Shown here piece after piece: positions 1-10,466 of a stretch of DNA of 64,000 bases (the first letter of the stretch is position 1; each line of letters begins with the position of its first letter). This DNA comes from Deltaproteobacteria bacterium (GTDB lineage Bacteria; Myxococcota_A; UBA9042; PHBI01; JACKFB01): the NCBI GenBank assembly GCA_020632695.1, contig JACKFB010000003.1:369438-433437 (forward strand), written 5' to 3'. Made by a program: the position numbers and the translations under genes. Under the pieces are notes generated by a model, which saw nothing but the letters and a program-made list of their open reading frames with translations, was not told the origin of the DNA and did no database searches.

Positions 1-114
1 GCCAGGAACTTCTCCGCCTGCATTTTGCTTGCATAGATGAAGACGGGGGTTGAAGGATGAGGCTCTGTCTGCAATCTCGCACTGAACCTGCTGAGTCACG
101 GCAGCTACGCCATC

Positions 115-258
115 ATGAGCCCAGTCGAGATGGTAGAGGACAACAAGAAGCTGTTTCGGCAAATCCTGGACGATTTCTTGAGCAAGTTTGAGTTCTTGCT
201 TCCAGAGATCCTTCCATTGCCCAAGGCGAAGCGCCGATGCGAAATGACTGAACACTGA
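115..258 (+). CDS. Small ORF or 3' remnant of an unidentified gene upstream of hsdM
   Basis: A 47-codon frame from ATG 115 to TGA 256-258. The same frame is open back to position 61, so this may be the tail of a longer gene whose beginning is lost. The peptide has an acidic/amphipathic helical look (around VEDNKKLFRQILDD) and no domain I recognise. Base composition is clearly less GC-rich than the rest of the window, like the neighbouring hsdM remnant, which suggests both arrived together by transfer. Its last codons (MTEH then stop) coincide with what appears to be the original hsdM start at 244. The ORF end may therefore simply be a product of the hsdM frameshift. Confidence 0.3.
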   Translation: MSPVEMVEDNKKLFRQILDDFLSKFEFLLPEILPLPKAKRRCEMTEH

Positions 259-1857
259 CCAGCAGAAGCTCGGCAAGACGCTCTGGGCCATCGCCGATCA
301 GCTCCGCGGGGCGATGAACGCGGACGACTTTCGCGACTACATGCTCGCGTTCCTGTTCCTCCGCTACCTGTCGGACAACTACGAGCAGGCCGCGAAGAAG
401 GAACTCGGGCGTGACTACCCGGATCCAAAGGCGATCGGCAACGGCGGGCGGTCCGCTCTGTCCGTGTGGTACGGACAGAACCGGACGATGTGACGGCATT
501 CGAGAAGCAGATGCGCCTCAAGGCGCACTATGTGATCCTCCCCAAGTACCTGTGGGCCAGCGTTTCCCACATGGCCCGCACTCAGGACGAGCAGCTTCTG
601 AACACCCTCCAGGCCGGCTTCAAGTACATCGAGAACGAGTCGTTCGAGAGCACCTTCTCGGGCCTGTTCTCGGAGATCAACCTCGGCTCGGACAAGCTCG
701 GCAAGAACTACTCCGCCCGCAATACGAAGCTCTGCACGATCATCGGCGAGATCGCGAAGGGGCTCGCCGATTTCTCCACCGACAGCGACACGCTGGGAGA
801 CGCCTACGAGTACCTGATCGGCCAGTTCGCCGCAGGCTCGGGCAAGAAGGCGGGCGAGTTCTACACGCCGCAGCGGATCTCGGACATCCTCTCCGGCATC
901 GTCACGCTCGACAGCCAGGAGCCGGGGGCAGGGACGCGCGAGCGGCTCGGCAGCGTGATGGACTTCGCCTGCGGGTCGGGCTCGTTGCTGCTGAACGTCC
1001 GAAAGCGCATGGGGGCGCACGGCATCGGGAGGATCTTCGGGCAGGAGAAGAACATCACGACCTACAATCTGGCGCGGATGAACATGCTGCTACATGGGGT
1101 GAAGGACTCAGAGTTCGAGATCTACCATGGCGACACGCTGACCAACGACTGGGACATGCTCCGCGAGACCAACCCGGCGAAGAAGCCGTACTTCGACGCC
1201 GTGGTCGCCAATCCGCCGTTCAGCTACCGCTGGGACCCGAGTGACGCCTCGGCCGAGGATGTGCGCTTCAAGAACTACGGGCTGGCGCCGAAGTCTGCCG
1301 CGGACTTCGCGTTCTTGCTCCACGGCTTCCACTACCTCAAAGACGACGGCGTGATGGCCATCATCCTGCCGCATGGGGTGCTGTTCCGCGGCGGTGCTGA
1401 GGCGAAGATACGCGCGAAGCTGCTCGAAGATGGCAACATCGACACCATCATCGGGCTGCCCGCGAACCTGTTCTACTCGACGGGGATCCCGGTCTGCATC
1501 CTGGTGCTCAAGAAGTGCAAGAAGCCCGATGACGTGTTGTTCATCAACGCCGTCGAGCATTTCGACAAGGGCAAGCGGCAGAACGTCCTCAGCGACGAGC
1601 ACATCGCGAAGATCGTCAGAACCTACAAGCATCGCAAGGAGGAGACGCGGTACTCGCGGCGGGTGGAGATGGCCGAGATCCAGGCGAACGAGTACAACCT
1701 GAACATCTCGCGCTATGTGAGCACGGCCAAGCCGGAGGTCGAGATCGACTTGGCGGCGACGCAAGAGGAGCTGGTGCGGATCGAGGACGAGATCCGCAAG
1801 GCGAAGGATCTGCACAACGGCTTCCTCGAGCAGCTCGGTCTGAAACCTCTGCCCTGA
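244..1857 (+). pseudogene. hsdM: hsdM, type I restriction-modification N6-adenine methyltransferase subunit, frameshifted
   Basis: Encodes the modification subunit of a type I restriction system, which methylates adenine using S-adenosylmethionine. The N-terminal helical HsdM_N region is readable from about 257 (DQQKLGKTLW... DDFRDYMLAFLF). The catalytic domain shows motif I (ACGSGS, near 966-985) and motif IV NPPF (1210-1221). The reading breaks twice. After MTEH at 244-255 an apparent extra T gives a stop at 256-258. At about 480-485 a C is apparently missing (AACCGG where the family would read AAC-CCG-G). The two shifts cancel, so 244-1857 equals exactly 538 codons, a normal HsdM length. 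From GTG 466 a 463-residue frame stays open and keeps the catalytic core. No hsdS or hsdR follows; the next gene is convergent ygiQ. It is either an orphan decaying remnant or an intact gene with two sequencing errors. Confidence 0.85.
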
Positions 1858-1929
1858 GGTGCGTTCGGGCCGCCTCTGGAAAGGGTGAGTCTCCCGAGCC
1901 GGAGGCCGTCGATCCCGATGTCGGTCTCG

Positions 1930-1965
1930 CCCCGGCCCCGGCCCCGGCCTCGGCCCCGGCCTCGG
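1930..1965. repeat. Six-copy GC hexamer repeat
   Basis: Six tandem hexamers of CCCCGG or CCTCGG lie between the convergent hsdM and ygiQ genes, just past the ygiQ stop. The array is simple sequence with no clear hairpin and no U-tract. It may be only low-complexity DNA. Confidence 0.7.
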
Positions 1966-1969
1966 CGCG

Positions 1970-4186
<2,217 letters not shown>

Positions 4187-4209
4187 GGCGACGCTGTTAC
4201 CACCGCGCG

Positions 4210-7200
4210 TCAGCCGAGTCGATGAAGGCGGCGCCCCGCCGCCAGCTCGTGTCGCTCGCGTCGCCGCGTCCAGGCCCAGCCGAGGAGCAGCGCGGCGAGC
4301 CACGCGCCGCCGTCGCCCGTGGTGCCGGTGCAGCCTCCGCCTCCGCTGCCTCCGTCGCCTCCGCCGCCCGCGCGGTCGGTCTCCGGCTCGGCGCCGACGT
4401 CGTCCGGCGACGCGTCGCCGCTGGCGTCGGGGGGCGCGCCCGCGTCTTCCCGGTCCGCCACGTCGTCGAGCCCCGCGTCGTCCGGCGGCAGTGCCACGCA
4501 GAGGCCGGCCTCCGATCGTGTGCCGGCGGGGCAGCAACCGTCCACGTCAGCGCAGGCGCCGGGCTCGCACTCGGTCCGCTGCAGCTCCTCGCCGCAGCCG
4601 CTGGTCTCCACCCACACGTCGCCGGCGCAGGCTGCGGTCGACGGCAGCTCGCCGCAGTTGCAGGTCCCCGAGTCGGGCAGGCAGCGCCGTGCGCCGACAG
4701 CCCCGGACTTGCAGGAGTAGCCGCTCGGGCAGGCGTCGGCCAGGCCGCAGGGGACCACGCAGAACGCGCCCGTCGGCATCTGGAGGCAGGTGCCGACGAG
4801 GCACTCGGTCGTGTCGCACGGAGCGCAGGCGACTGGCTCGCAGACGCCGTCCGCGCAGGCGGAGCCGAGCTCGCAGGTCAGGGGCGTGCCTGCGCACTCT
4901 CCGGCGGAGCAGGTGTCGCCTTGGGTGCACGGGTCGCCGTCGTCGCAGCTCGCGGTGTTGTCCTGGTGGACGCAGCCGGAGACCGGGTCGCAGGCGTCGG
5001 TGGTGCAGGGGTCGCCGTCGTCGCAGGCGACCGACGTGTGGGTGCAGCCGGAGGCGGGGTCGCAGGCGTCGGCGGTGCAGGCGTCGCCGTCGTCGCAGGC
5101 GATGGCGGCGTGGGTGCAGCCGGAGGCGGGGTCGCAGGCGTCGGTGGTGCAGGCGTCGGCGTCGTCGCAGGCGATGGCGGTGTGGGTGCAGCCGGAGGCG
5201 GGGTCGCAGGCGTCGAAGGTGCAGGCGTCGGCGTCGCTGCAGGGGACCGGGGCGTGGGTGCAGCCGGTCGCCGGGGCGCAGGCGTCGGTGGTGCAGGGGT
5301 TGGCGTCGTCACAAGCGACGCTGGTGTGGGTACACCCGGACGCCGGGGTGCAGGCATCCGAGGTGCAGGCGTTGGTGTCGTCGCAGTCGCGCGCCGCGTG
5401 CGTGCAGCCGAGCTTCGGGTCGCAGGCGTCGGTGGTGCAGGGGTCCGAGTCGTCGCAGGTGACGGCCGAGTGCCCGCAGCCGGTCTTGGGGTCGCAGGTG
5501 TCCTGGGTGCAGGCGTCGCCGTCGTTGCAGGTGGTGGCGGAGTGCACGCAGCCCGAGGCCGGGTCGCAGGCGTCGGTCGTGCATACGTTCGCGTCGTCGC
5601 AGTTCACGGGCGCGCTCACGCAGCCGCTCTTCGGCTTGCAGGTGTTCGCGGTGCAGGCGTCGGCGTCGTCGCAGTCGACGGCGGCGTGCGCGCAGCCGGA
5701 GGCCGGGTCGCAGGTGTCCGCGGTGCAGGCGTTGGCGTCGTCGCAGCTCAGGGGCACGGACACGCACCCGGCGACGGGGTCGCAGGTGTCTGCGGTGCAG
5801 GCGTTCCCGTCATCGCAGCCGATGGCCGTGTGGACGCACCCGGTCGCGTGGTCGCAGGTGTCGACGGTGCACACGTTGGCGTCGTCGCAGTCGAGGGACG
5901 GGTGGGCGCAGCCGGTGGCGGGGTCGCAGGTGTCTGCGGTGCAGGCGTCCGCGTCGTCGCAGTCCACCAGATCGGTGACGCATCCCGCCGCGGGGTCACA
6001 GGTCTCGGTGGTGCAGACGTCCAGATCCTCGCAGGACACGAGCTGGTGGGTGCAGCCCTCATCCGCGTCGCAGGCGTCGGTGGTGCAGGCGTCACCGTCG
6101 TCGCAGTCCACGGGGTCGTGGGTGCAGCCGGTGGCGGGGTCGCAGCCGTCGGCGGTGCAGGCGTCGCCGTCGTCGCACGGGTTGGGCGTGAAGAGGCAGG
6201 CGCCCGAGCTGTCGCAGCCATCATCGGTGCACGGGTCACCGTCATCGCAGGCCTGGGCCACGTGGGTGCAGCCCGTCGCCGGGTCGCAGGCGTCGACGGT
6301 GCACGCGAGCGCGTCGTCGCAGTCGACCGCCGTGGTGGCGCAGCCGGTGAGCGGGTCGCAGATGTCGGTGGTGCAAGCGTTCGCGTCGTCGCAGTCGACC
6401 AGGTCGGTGACACAGCCCAGCGCCGGGTCGCAGGTGTCGGTGGTGCAGGCGTCGTCGTCGTCGCAGTCGACGCTGGCGTGCCCGCACCCGGTGGCGGAGT
6501 CGCAGGAGTCGACGGTGCAGGCGTTCGCGTCGTCACAGTCGACGGCGGCGTGCCCGCAGCCGGCGAGCGGGTCGCAGGTGTCGGTGGTGCAGGCGTCGCC
6601 GTCGTCGCAGCCGACGCTGGCGTGGCCACAGCCGGTGGCGGGGTCACAGGTGTCGTTGGTGCAGGCGTCCGCGTCGTCGCAGTCGACGCTGGTGTGCTCG
6701 CAGCCGGCGAGCGGGTCGCAGGTGTCGTTGGTGCAGGCGTCGTCGTCGTCGCAGCCGACGCTGGCGTGGCCACAGCCGGTGGCGGAGTCGCAAGTGTCGT
6801 TGGTGCAGGCGTCCGCGTCGTCGCAGTCGATGGCGGCGTGCCCGCAGCCGGTGGCGGAGTCGCAAGTGTCGTTGGTGCAGGCGTCCGCGTCGTCGCAGTC
6901 GACGGCGGCGTGCTCGCAGCCGGCGGCGGAGTCGCAAGTGTCGTCGGTGCAGGCGTCCGCGTCGTCGCAGTCGACCAGGTCGGTGACGCACCCTGCCGCC
7001 GGGTTGCAAGTCTCGTTGGTGCAGGCGTCCGCGTCGTCGCAGTCGATGGCGGCGTGCTCGCAGCCGGTGGCGGAGTTGCAGGAGTCGGCGGTGCAGGCGT
7101 CCGCGTCGTCGCAGTCGACGTTCGCGTGCTCGCAGCCGGTCACCGGGTCGCAGGTGTCGACGGTGCAGGCATCGCCGTCGTCGCAGGAGTGGGGCGCGAA

Positions 7201-9135
7201 GGTGCAGTCGCCCGAGCTGTCGCAGCCGTCGTCGGTGCACGGGTTGCCATCGTCGCACTGCTGCGCCACATGGGTGCAGCCAGTCCCCGGGTCGCACGCG
7301 TCGACCGTGCACGGGAGCGCATCGTCGCAGTCGATCCCGGCGTGCGCGCAGCCGGTGCCGGGCTCGCAGGTGTCTGCGGTGCAGGCGTCGGCGTCGTCGC
7401 AGTCGACCGCGGCGTTGGCGCAGCCTGTGGCGGGGTCGCAGGTGTCCGCGGTGCAGGCGTCGGCGTCGTCGCAGTCGACGGCGGTGTTCACGCAGCCCGA
7501 CGCCGGGTTGCAGCTGTCGGTGGTGCAGGCGTCGGCGTCGTCGCAGTCGGTCCCCGCGTGGGCGCAGCCGGTGGTCGAGTCGCAGGTGTCTGCGGTGCAT
7601 GCGTCCGCGTCGTCACAGTCGATGGTGGCGTTGACGCATCCCGACGCCGGATCGCAGCTGTCGGTCGTGCATGCGTCGGCGTCGTCGCAGTCGACGGTGC
7701 GGCGTGGCCGCAGCCGGTGGTCGAGTCGCAGGTGTCGTTGGTGCAGGCGTCCGCGTCGTCGCAGGTCGCAGGTGTCGTTGGTGCAGGCGTCGGCGTCGTC
7801 GCAGTCGACGGCGGCGTGGGCGCAGCCGGTGGTCGAGTCGCAGGTGTCGTTGGTGCAGGCGTCCGCGTCGTCGCAGTCGACGGCGGCGTTGACGCATCCC
7901 GACGCCGGATCGCAGCTGTCGGTCGTGCATGCGTCGGCGTCGTCGCAGTCGACGGTGGCGTGGCCGCAGCCGGTGGTCGAGTCGCAGGTGTCCGCGGTAC
8001 AGGCGTCCGCGTCGTCGCACTCGACGGCATCGTTCACGCATCCCGAAGCGGAGTCGCAGCTGTCGGAGGTGCAGGCGTCGGCGTCATCACAGTCGACCGC
8101 GGTGTGGCCGCATCCGGTGGTCGAGTCGCAGCTATCGGTGGTGCAGGCGTCAGCGTCGTCGCAGTCGACGGCATCGTTGACGCATCCCGAAGCCGGGTCG
8201 CAGCTGTCGGAGGTGCAGGCGTCGACGTCATCACAGTCGACGGCGGCGTGGCCGCATCCGGTCGTCGGGTCGCAGCTATCGGTGGTGCAGGCGTCGGCGT
8301 CGTCGCAGTCGACGGCGGCGTGCTCGCAGCCGGTGGTCGGGTCGCAGCTATCGGTGGTGCAAGCGTCCGCGTCGTCGCAGTCGACGGCGGCGTGCTCGCA
8401 GCCGGTCACCGGGTCGCAGGTGTCGACGGTGCAAGCATCGCCGTCGTCGCAGGAGTGAGGCTCGAAAGCGCAATCGCCCGAGCTGTCGCAGCCGTCGTCG
8501 GTACACGGGTTGCCGTCGTCGCACTGCTGAGCCACATGGGTGCAGCCCGTCCCCGGATCGCACGCGTCGACCGTGCACGGGAGCGCATCGTCGCAGTCGA
8601 TCCCGGCGTGCGCGCACCCGGTGACGGGATCGCAGGTGTCTGCGGTGCAAGCGTCCGAGTCGTCGCAGTCGACCGCGGCGTTGGCGCAGCCTGTGGCGGG
8701 GTCGCAGGTGTCCGCGGTGCAGGCGTCGGCGTCGTCACAGTCGACGGCGGCGTTCACGCATCCCGACGCCGGGTTGCAACTGTCGGTGGTGCAGGCGTCG
8801 GCGTCGTCGCAGCTCACCGCGGCGTTGGCGCAGCCCGTGGTGGGGTCGCAGGTGTCTGCGGTGCAGGCGTCGGCGTCGTCACAGTCGAGGGCGGCGTGCT
8901 CGCATCCCGAGGCAGAGTCGCAGCCATCGGTGGTGCAGGCGTCGGCGTCGTCGCAGTCGACCGCGGCGTGCCCGCAGCCGGTTGTCGGGTCGCAGGTGTC
9001 GGTGGTGCAGGCGTTGGCGTCGCCGCAGTCGATCGCGGCGTTGGCGCAGCCGGTAGTGGAGTCGCAGGTGTCTGCGGTGCAGGCATCGGCGTCGTCGCAA
9101 TCGACGCGCGCGTGGGCGCAGCCGGTGTGGGGTCG
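4210..9135 (-). CDS. Giant CTDC-repeat protein, C-terminal part after a frameshift (repeats plus MYXO-CTERM-like anchor)
   Basis: This is the continuation of the gene beginning at 12524, separated from it by a one-base deletion near 9121-9131. Restoring one base makes 12524-4210 exactly 2772 codons. This part holds about 58 of roughly 77 tandem 24-residue units with four Cys each (pattern CDDxDxCTxDxCDxxxGC), matching the Dictyostelium CTDC repeat (Pfam Dicty_CTDC). It ends with a Cys-rich non-repeat region (about 4880-4520), an Asp/Ala-rich linker, a Gly-rich stretch with one Cys (GGGGCTGTTGDG), a short hydrophobic helix and TRRRER. That ending resembles MYXO-CTERM sorting signals, although about 14 residues follow the Arg cluster. 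On its own this part has no start: homology begins mid-repeat, and upstream in-frame sequence is Arg-rich junk. Confidence 0.8.
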   Translation of the reverse strand, partial: RPHTGCAHARVDCDDADACTADTCDSTTGCANAAIDCGDANACTTDTCDPTTGCGHAAVDCDDADACTTDGCDSASGCEHAALDCDDADACTADTCDPTTGCANAAVSCDDADACTTDSCNPASGCVNAAVDCDDADACTADTCDPATGCANAAVDCDDSDACTADTCDPVTGCAHAGIDCDDALPCTVDACDPGTGCTHVAQQCDDGNPCTDDGCDSSGDCAFEPHSCDDGDACTVDTCDPVTGCEHAAVDCDDADACTTDSCDPTTGCEHAAVDCDDADACTTDSCDPTTGCGHAAVDCDDVDACTSDSCDPASGCVNDAVDCDDADACTTDSCDSTTGCGHTAVDCDDADACTSDSCDSASGCVNDAVECDDADACTADTCDSTTGCGHATVDCDDADACTTDSCDPASGCVNAAVDCDDADACTNDTCDSTTGCAHAAVDCDDADACTNDTCDLRRRGRLHQRHLRLDHRLRPRRTVDCDDADACTTDSCDPASGCVNATIDCDDADACTADTCDSTTGCAHAGTDCDDADACTTDSCNPASGCVNTAVDCDDADACTADTCDPATGCANAAVDCDDADACTADTCEPGTGCAHAGIDCDDALPCTVDACDPGTGCTHVAQQCDDGNPCTDDGCDSSGDCTFAPHSCDDGDACTVDTCDPVTGCEHANVDCDDADACTADSCNSATGCEHAAIDCDDADACTNETCNPAAGCVTDLVDCDDADACTDDTCDSAAGCEHAAVDCDDADACTNDTCDSATGCGHAAIDCDDADACTNDTCDSATGCGHASVGCDDDDACTNDTCDPLAGCEHTSVDCDDADACTNDTCDPATGCGHASVGCDDGDACTTDTCDPLAGCGHAAVDCDDANACTVDSCDSATGCGHASVDCDDDDACTTDTCDPALGCVTDLVDCDDANACTTDICDPLTGCATTAVDCDDALACTVDACDPATGCTHVAQACDDGDPCTDDGCDSSGACLFTPNPCDDGDACTADGCDPATGCTHDPVDCDDGDACTTDACDADEGCTHQLVSCEDLDVCTTETCDPAAGCVTDLVDCDDADACTADTCDPATGCAHPSLDCDDANVCTVDTCDHATGCVHTAIGCDDGNACTADTCDPVAGCVSVPLSCDDANACTADTCDPASGCAHAAVDCDDADACTANTCKPKSGCVSAPVNCDDANVCTTDACDPASGCVHSATTCNDGDACTQDTCDPKTGCGHSAVTCDDSDPCTTDACDPKLGCTHAARDCDDTNACTSDACTPASGCTHTSVACDDANPCTTDACAPATGCTHAPVPCSDADACTFDACDPASGCTHTAIACDDADACTTDACDPASGCTHAAIACDDGDACTADACDPASGCTHTSVACDDGDPCTTDACDPVSGCVHQDNTASCDDGDPCTQGDTCSAGECAGTPLTCELGSACADGVCEPVACAPCDTTECLVGTCLQMPTGAFCVVPCGLADACPSGYSCKSGAVGARRCLPDSGTCNCGELPSTAACAGDVWVETSGCGEELQRTECEPGACADVDGCCPAGTRSEAGLCVALPPDDAGLDDVADREDAGAPPDASGDASPDDVGAEPETDRAGGGGDGGSGGGGCTGTTGDGGAWLAALLLGWAWTRRRERHELAAGRRLHRLG

Positions 9136-10466
9136 CAGGTGTCTGTGGTGCAGGCGTCGGCGTCGTCGCAGTCGACTGCCGTGTTGACGCACCCCGAGGC
9201 GGGGTCGCAGCTGTCGGTGGTGCAGGCGTCTGCGTCGTCGCAGCTCACCGCCTCGTTGGCGCAGCCTGTGGTGGGGTCGCAGGTGTCTGCGGTGCAGGCG
9301 TCGGCGTCGTCGCAGTCGACTGCCGTGTTGACGCATCCCGATGCCGCGTTGCAGCTGTCGGTGGTGCATGCGTCGGCGTCGTCGCAATCGACGCTCGCGT
9401 GGGCGCACCCGGTGCTCGAGTCGCAGCTGTCGGTGGTGCAGGCGTCCGCGTCGTCACAGTCGAGGGCGGTGTTGACGCACCCCGAGGCGGGGTCGCAGCT
9501 GTCGGTGGTGCAGGCGTCGGCGTCGTCGCAGCTCACCGCGTCGTTGACGCACCCCGAGGCGGGGTCGCAGCTGTCGGTGGTGCAGGCGTCCGCGTCGTCG
9601 CAGTCGAGGGCGTCGTTGACGCACCCCGAGGCGGGGTCGCAGCTGTCGGTGGTGCAGGCGTCCGCGTCGTCGCAGCTCACCGCGTCGTTGACGCACCCCG
9701 AGGCGGGGTCGCAGCTGTCGGTGGTGCATGCGTCTGCGTCGTCGCAGCTCACGGCGTCGTTGGCGCAGCCTGTGGTGGGGTCGCAGGTGTCTGCGGTGCA
9801 GGCGTCGGCGTCGTCGCAGTCGACTGCCGTGTTGACGCATCCCGACGCCGCGTTGCAGCTGTCGGTGGTGCATGCGTCTGCGTCGTCGCAATCGACGCTC
9901 GCGTGGGCGCACCCGGTGCTCGAGTCGCAGCTGTCGGTGGTGCAGGCGTCTGCGTCGTCGCAGCTCACCGCGGCGTTGACGCACCCGGAGGCGGGGTCGC
10001 AGCTGTCGGTGGTGCAGGCGTCGGCGTCGTCGCAGCTCACGCCGGTGTGGATGCAGCCCGCGGCCGCGTTGCAGGTGTCCGCGGTGCACGCGTCCGCGTC
10101 GTCGCAGTCGACCGCCGCGGTGACGCACCCCGTCGCCGGCTCGCAGGTGTCCGCGGTGCACGCGTCCGCGTCGTCGCAGTCGACCGCGGCGTTGACGCAG
10201 CCGGTCGCAGGGTCGCAGCTGTCGACGGTGCAGGCGTCCGCGTCGTCGCAGCTCACGCCGGTGTGGACGCAGCCCACGGCCGGGCTGCATGTGTCATCGG
10301 TGCACGCGTTGGCGTCGTCGCAGTCCACGGCCGCTCGCACGCACCCGCTGCCCGAGTCGCAGACATCGCTGGTGCACGCGTCGTCGTCGTCGCAGTCGAC
10401 CGGCACCACCACGCACGTGCCCGCGGCTCCGCAGCTCGTCTCGGTGCAGGCGTCTCCGTCCTCGCA
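4876..10466 (-). repeat. 72-bp tandem repeat array, about 77 units, encoding CTDC repeats
   Basis: Each 72-bp unit encodes 24 residues with Cys at positions 1, 7, 12 and 18 and an acidic CDDxDxC head. I counted about 77 units by reading the translation across the frameshift. Units at both ends are more diverged (for example CEDGDACTETSC first, CDDGDPCTQGDTC last), while central units are nearly identical, as expected for expansion by unequal exchange. Super-repeats are visible: a characteristic block (CDDALPCTVDACD followed by CDDGNPCTDDGCD) occurs near 8450-8640, 7190-7380 and 6180-6340. The array has few stops in any frame, so long spurious frames exist on the opposite strand. Confidence 0.95.

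Noticed and set aside
4876..10466. The 72-bp array as a CRISPR or satellite
   Set aside because: Units are contiguous without unique spacers and keep an in-frame Cys/Asp pattern, so they are coding repeats.
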